Shown: one piece after another, positions 60,601 through 64,000 of the stretch
Layout of the letters: each line of letters opens with the position of its first letter
Numbering within the stretch: the first letter of the stretch is position 1
Source: Anseranas semipalmata
Lineage: Eukaryota > Chordata > Aves > Anseriformes > Anseranatidae
DNA length: 64,000 bases
NCBI GenBank assembly: GCA_013399115.1
Contig: VXAA01000613.1
Span: forward strand, 564,256-628,255
Direction: 5' to 3'
Notes under the pieces: generated by a model
Databases searched by the model: none
What the model was told of the DNA's origin: nothing
The model's input: only the letters and a program-made list of their open reading frames with translations
Translations under genes and position numbers: made by a program

Positions 60601-63600
60601 AGAGAGGAAGAGATGGTCGGTGTTGTTCCCTAAACCCATGCTGGTTCATACACAAACTCTTGCGGTGACACGGGAAAACCATTCCCGGCACACGTTTCCA
60701 AGTTGCTTAAGAAACTAAGCCCTAAATCACAGTTTGACTCTTTGGCACTTGGGAAAATGTTACCCTTTGGGAGCCAAACCACAGTTTTAGGCTGCATCCT
60801 CCGATCTGAGCAAAGGATTCCGTTCGTAATCATCACAGCCAAACCCCGTCTGCTCTGCACCAGGAAGGACAGTGCAGGGCTCGGTCAGCCTGTTTGATTT
60901 TTCTGTATGTAAAGCTCTATCTCCCCAGCAATTAGATCCATTACATGGGAATTAGTGTCCCAAGAGAAGTTACGATGCCAGAAAACAAATACTTTTCGTT
61001 TTTCTGCATTCACTTTTTCAACAAAAGTCTGAAAAACGTGAAGGGGGGGGGAAATGTTAATCAGTGCCATGGGAAAAAGACATAATTTGCAGAGCAGGTG
61101 GGAGGCACTGCACAGATCCGGACCTGCGGCTGGTCTTTCCTGGATTGCTAAGGTGCTCAGGAGCAGGATGTGGCATCAGGGGATGCGGCTGCCCCAAAAC
61201 CCTGCCTGGGATACACCGGGACGTGACCGGCAGCCTCCAGGGAGGTTCATTTCCCAGCCACGCCGAGCGCTGATGCTAACAAGGAGGCTGCTCTTATCTC
61301 CGGGGGTATTAGCACCGCTATAAACTCGATAACACTGGAGTTTCCCATAAAAATTCGAGAGGTGGGACTCCCATGAAATGGAGGCTTCTCAGCGTCGGTG
61401 CCACATATGGAAATAGCGCAGAGGCTGCGTTTTCAGCCGCCACGACTGCAATTTGAAGAGAAAAAGAGAGGTATTCCAACTATTTTGTCTTTAAAAGGAA
61501 ATACTGGATAACTTATGGATAAGACATTAACCCGGGCCCAGACCACTCGTGGTCGTTAAAGAGCCCTCGGCACTATTTGCAAGGCGGGAGGTGGGGGGTG
61601 TTAGTCTTGGACTCCTGCCCAAATTCCAGTTTGAGGAAACACATCCCGCCTACCTGGAATTCCACCTGCACTCTAACTTGGGTACCGGGCCTGTATTCCC
61701 AGCCATCCCTCGATGGTCTGAAGCGTTCGGTACCTCTGCCCATCGTCTGTGTTACCAGTGAGAAAACAGCCGCCGCTTTAGCACAGCGCCTAATTCAGCT
61801 TGGGGTCTGGTGTTTGAGTAAAAACCTGCATTTTGGGGTAGGATTTATGGTTTTGACCCCAAGCCTTTATCTGTAAAGCGAAAAGGCTTGTTCAGAGGGG
61901 GTCCAGCATGCAGCTGGTCCAGCATCCCTGCTCCGGCTGCTGGTTTCTAAGGAAGGCGTGCTGCCCCTGGATCAGGCCTTGCCATCATCTCCACTAATTA
62001 GTGACTGCCTCGCAGCCAGCGATTCAGCACAGCATTTAATGTCCCTTCCAGAGAGGGTGTCGTCAATGTCCCTTGCCCTTCAGGCTCGTCATTTCAGGGG
62101 TATAAATGTCCCATCCCCTCCTGCAGCCCTGCGCTGCGAAGCCGCTGCTGCATTCCAGCCCAAAGGTGGCCACACTGCGGCTGCAGAAAAAGTGATGTGC
62201 ACAAAGCAAAGAATCCTTGGAGATGAAAGGTGGTGATATTTGCAGACAGTTATTTTATCTTCCTCTGACTTTAAAGATAACACGCTACCAGCATGTGAAA
62301 GGGCATCGTTTTTCTTCTCTGGGAGTTATGATCTTAATCCTGCCCCACCCTATGAATTACAGTTTGTGAGGCTTTGCAGTGAAACTGTTATTGCTTAAAA
62401 AGCAGATCAGATCACATATTCCCACCCTTTTTTCACTTCATCTACTCCGTGCCCCAGAACTGGCACACTTTAATGGCAGAAAGCAGCTTACCTTAGCAAC
62501 CACTTCCACAAATAGGGCTCAGGTTCCTGAGCACGCTGGGAATTGCAAATCCAAGAGAGACTTTGTGTTTGGATATAAATGTTTTTCACATTTTGGCAAA
62601 GCACATTTCGCCTTGTCTTTGTGAGTACTGATGCACCGTCCTCCACTATCCCACTTTTACATTTCAAAGCCATCCCCGGAGGAAGTTTCCCAGGCATCTC
62701 CGCAGCAGGTGGCGATGCTGCCATCCTGGTTCTGCAAGCAGCAATCGCAATGCAAGGGGAGGTTATTCAGTACTGGGTGGCAGAGCGATGGAGCAGCTGA
62801 GAAGCAAATCTGGTTAAGGCCCTGGCACGTCGGGGTGGCTTTTAATCCCCGGCACGTCCTTTGTTTGATGGGGCAAATCTCTGAAGAGGCAGATTGTTGA
62901 TAGTGGTGGTGGTGGACTGGAAGCAAGGGGTGGTTTCTTTGCGCTGCTGAGACCTGTGGGAAAGCCTGCACAGATTTTGAGGAAGCCAGAATTTCACTTT
63001 AAGCCTTTTACAGCATCCCAGGCAAAGGACTTAGTGGCTGAGCTGAAGGAACTACTCCCCGGGAGCCTCCATCCCAACTCAAGCTCGGTCATAATAGGGA
63101 ACTGAAGGCGGTTTTATCCTTACGGCTCCATCATACCCATGAGAGGCGCAAGTGGCCCTTTTCACCCAGCTTTTTTCCCTGTTTTGCAGCCCTCCTGTTA
63201 TTTGTAATAGGTTGTTCATGCTTTAATCAATCAGGCACATGCCGCAGGATTCCTGCCGCTTTAGAGGACCAATGAAGCGATTGACTCCAGATGGGAAACG
63301 TCTGAGCGAGGAGGGCTCTGATAGCCACAGCTCACAACAAAGCTCACAGGGAAGTCGAGACTGGTGCCGAGGTGGAGTGGGGGGAATTGATCTTTTCATC
63401 GTGTCCTTTTGCAGCCAAGACGCCACGGGGAGTTCACGAGACCCAGTGTTTTAATTACTTACAGGTTGGGCAGGTCCTTAGGGAACGTGCTTGGAGAGAA
63501 AACATGCTGATAGTGTAGATGAAATTTCCAGTATCGGGATTCCTTCTGCACAAAGCAAAGGGGGAATAACGACCGAGAGCAGATGCTCCTCCGGAGCACA

Positions 63601-64000
63601 CCAGGGAGGGCTTGTATGACAGGGTGGGACTCGTGGCCATCGCTGCAGCAGCCCGTGGGACATCCGTGCTCAGGTCCCTCTGCTCCTGCGCTATTCCGGG
63701 ACAGCCTCGTGCTGGAGGATGCAAAGGGGGACGTGGGCTGCAAAGCTGGACGGCGGCGCTCCCGTGGCTGTAAGTGGTGATGCTGCAGAGCAGCAGGGAC
63801 GCAGAGCAGGATCTAAAGGTGGTGTAAGAATGGGGCAGATAAGGATATGGCATAGATACTCTGCTTTGAATTCCCAGTGCACTTGATTTCTGTTTATTGT
63901 TCATGCACACATACGCCCTGAGACACGGGAACTGTTCAAAGACCAGGTGTAGCACAGGCGAGACACCGATGGATGGTGTCTGTACGATAGCTGGTCCGAG
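57610..64000. other. Noncoding stretch with no supported gene
   Basis: Several long open frames occur in GC-rich parts, up to 244 codons on the minus strand at 59.4-60.1 kb. They overlap other open frames, have no recognised motif and no exon structure. A (TGG)n run lies at 62902-62916. No tRNA, snRNA, miRNA or well-preserved transposon was recognised. Confidence 0.5.
62902..62916. repeat. (TGG)n trinucleotide repeat
   Basis: Four to five TGG units in a row follow TTGATAG. The repeat is short and directly visible. Confidence 0.85.

Noticed and set aside
1..64000. Search for tRNA, 5S, U-snRNA, known miRNA, retroviral LTR/gag/pol, CRISPR or bacterial operons
   Set aside because: Nothing recognisable was seen by eye. 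Highly diverged copies could have been missed without covariance models or profile searches.

Overview
The window reads as noncoding genomic DNA from an amniote, most likely a bird or another sauropsid. The evidence is the absence of dense bacterial-style reading frames, GT/AG splice-like signals, interspersed homopolymer runs, a decayed CR1-type LINE reverse transcriptase relic, several very old MIR/CORE-SINE-like copies, and palindromic MITE-like repeats of the kind common in turtle, crocodile and bird genomes. No young CR1 copy with its usual 3' octamer array was noticed. The low repeat load fits a bird better than a turtle or crocodile. Family names here come from recognition by eye, not from a database search.

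No known protein-coding gene could be recognised. Most open frames are short, overlap frames on the other strand, and show no familiar domain. The best candidate transcription unit lies at about 7.55-13.75 kb on the plus strand. It has an AP-1/GATA/homeodomain motif cluster (7554-7618), a TATA box (7836-7843), a putative noncoding first exon ending at a GTAAGA donor (7918), and a second exon (8035-8142) with a strong acceptor, a good Kozak ATG at 8071 and a GTAGGA donor. A pair of exon-like blocks (13535-13599 and 13681 onward) ends with an AATAAA. This is inferred from signals only and may be a lncRNA or a poorly conserved gene.

Layout: 1-3.4 kb has no gene and one perfect inverted repeat; 3.4-3.6 kb holds an ancient CR1 fragment; 3.6-7.5 kb has no supported gene; 7.5-13.8 kb is the candidate transcription unit; 14.1-14.3 kb holds a minus-strand MIR-like copy; 20.8-21.35 kb is the CR1-type reverse transcriptase relic; 27.5-27.7 kb holds a plus-strand MIR-like copy next to a small CpG-rich patch at 28.05-28.27 kb; 30.85-36.1 kb holds palindromic repeats and MIR-like elements; 36-64 kb is mostly unannotatable DNA with four AT-rich, TAAT-rich blocks (44.5, 47.7, 54.1 and 57.5 kb) that look like conserved noncoding enhancers, and small CpG-rich patches (45.3 and 57.1 kb).

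Overall the window looks like intergenic or intronic territory with possible regulatory elements. I did not find a previously undescribed system that I could support. The most useful follow-ups are the 7.8-13.7 kb transcript model and the conserved-noncoding-element candidates.
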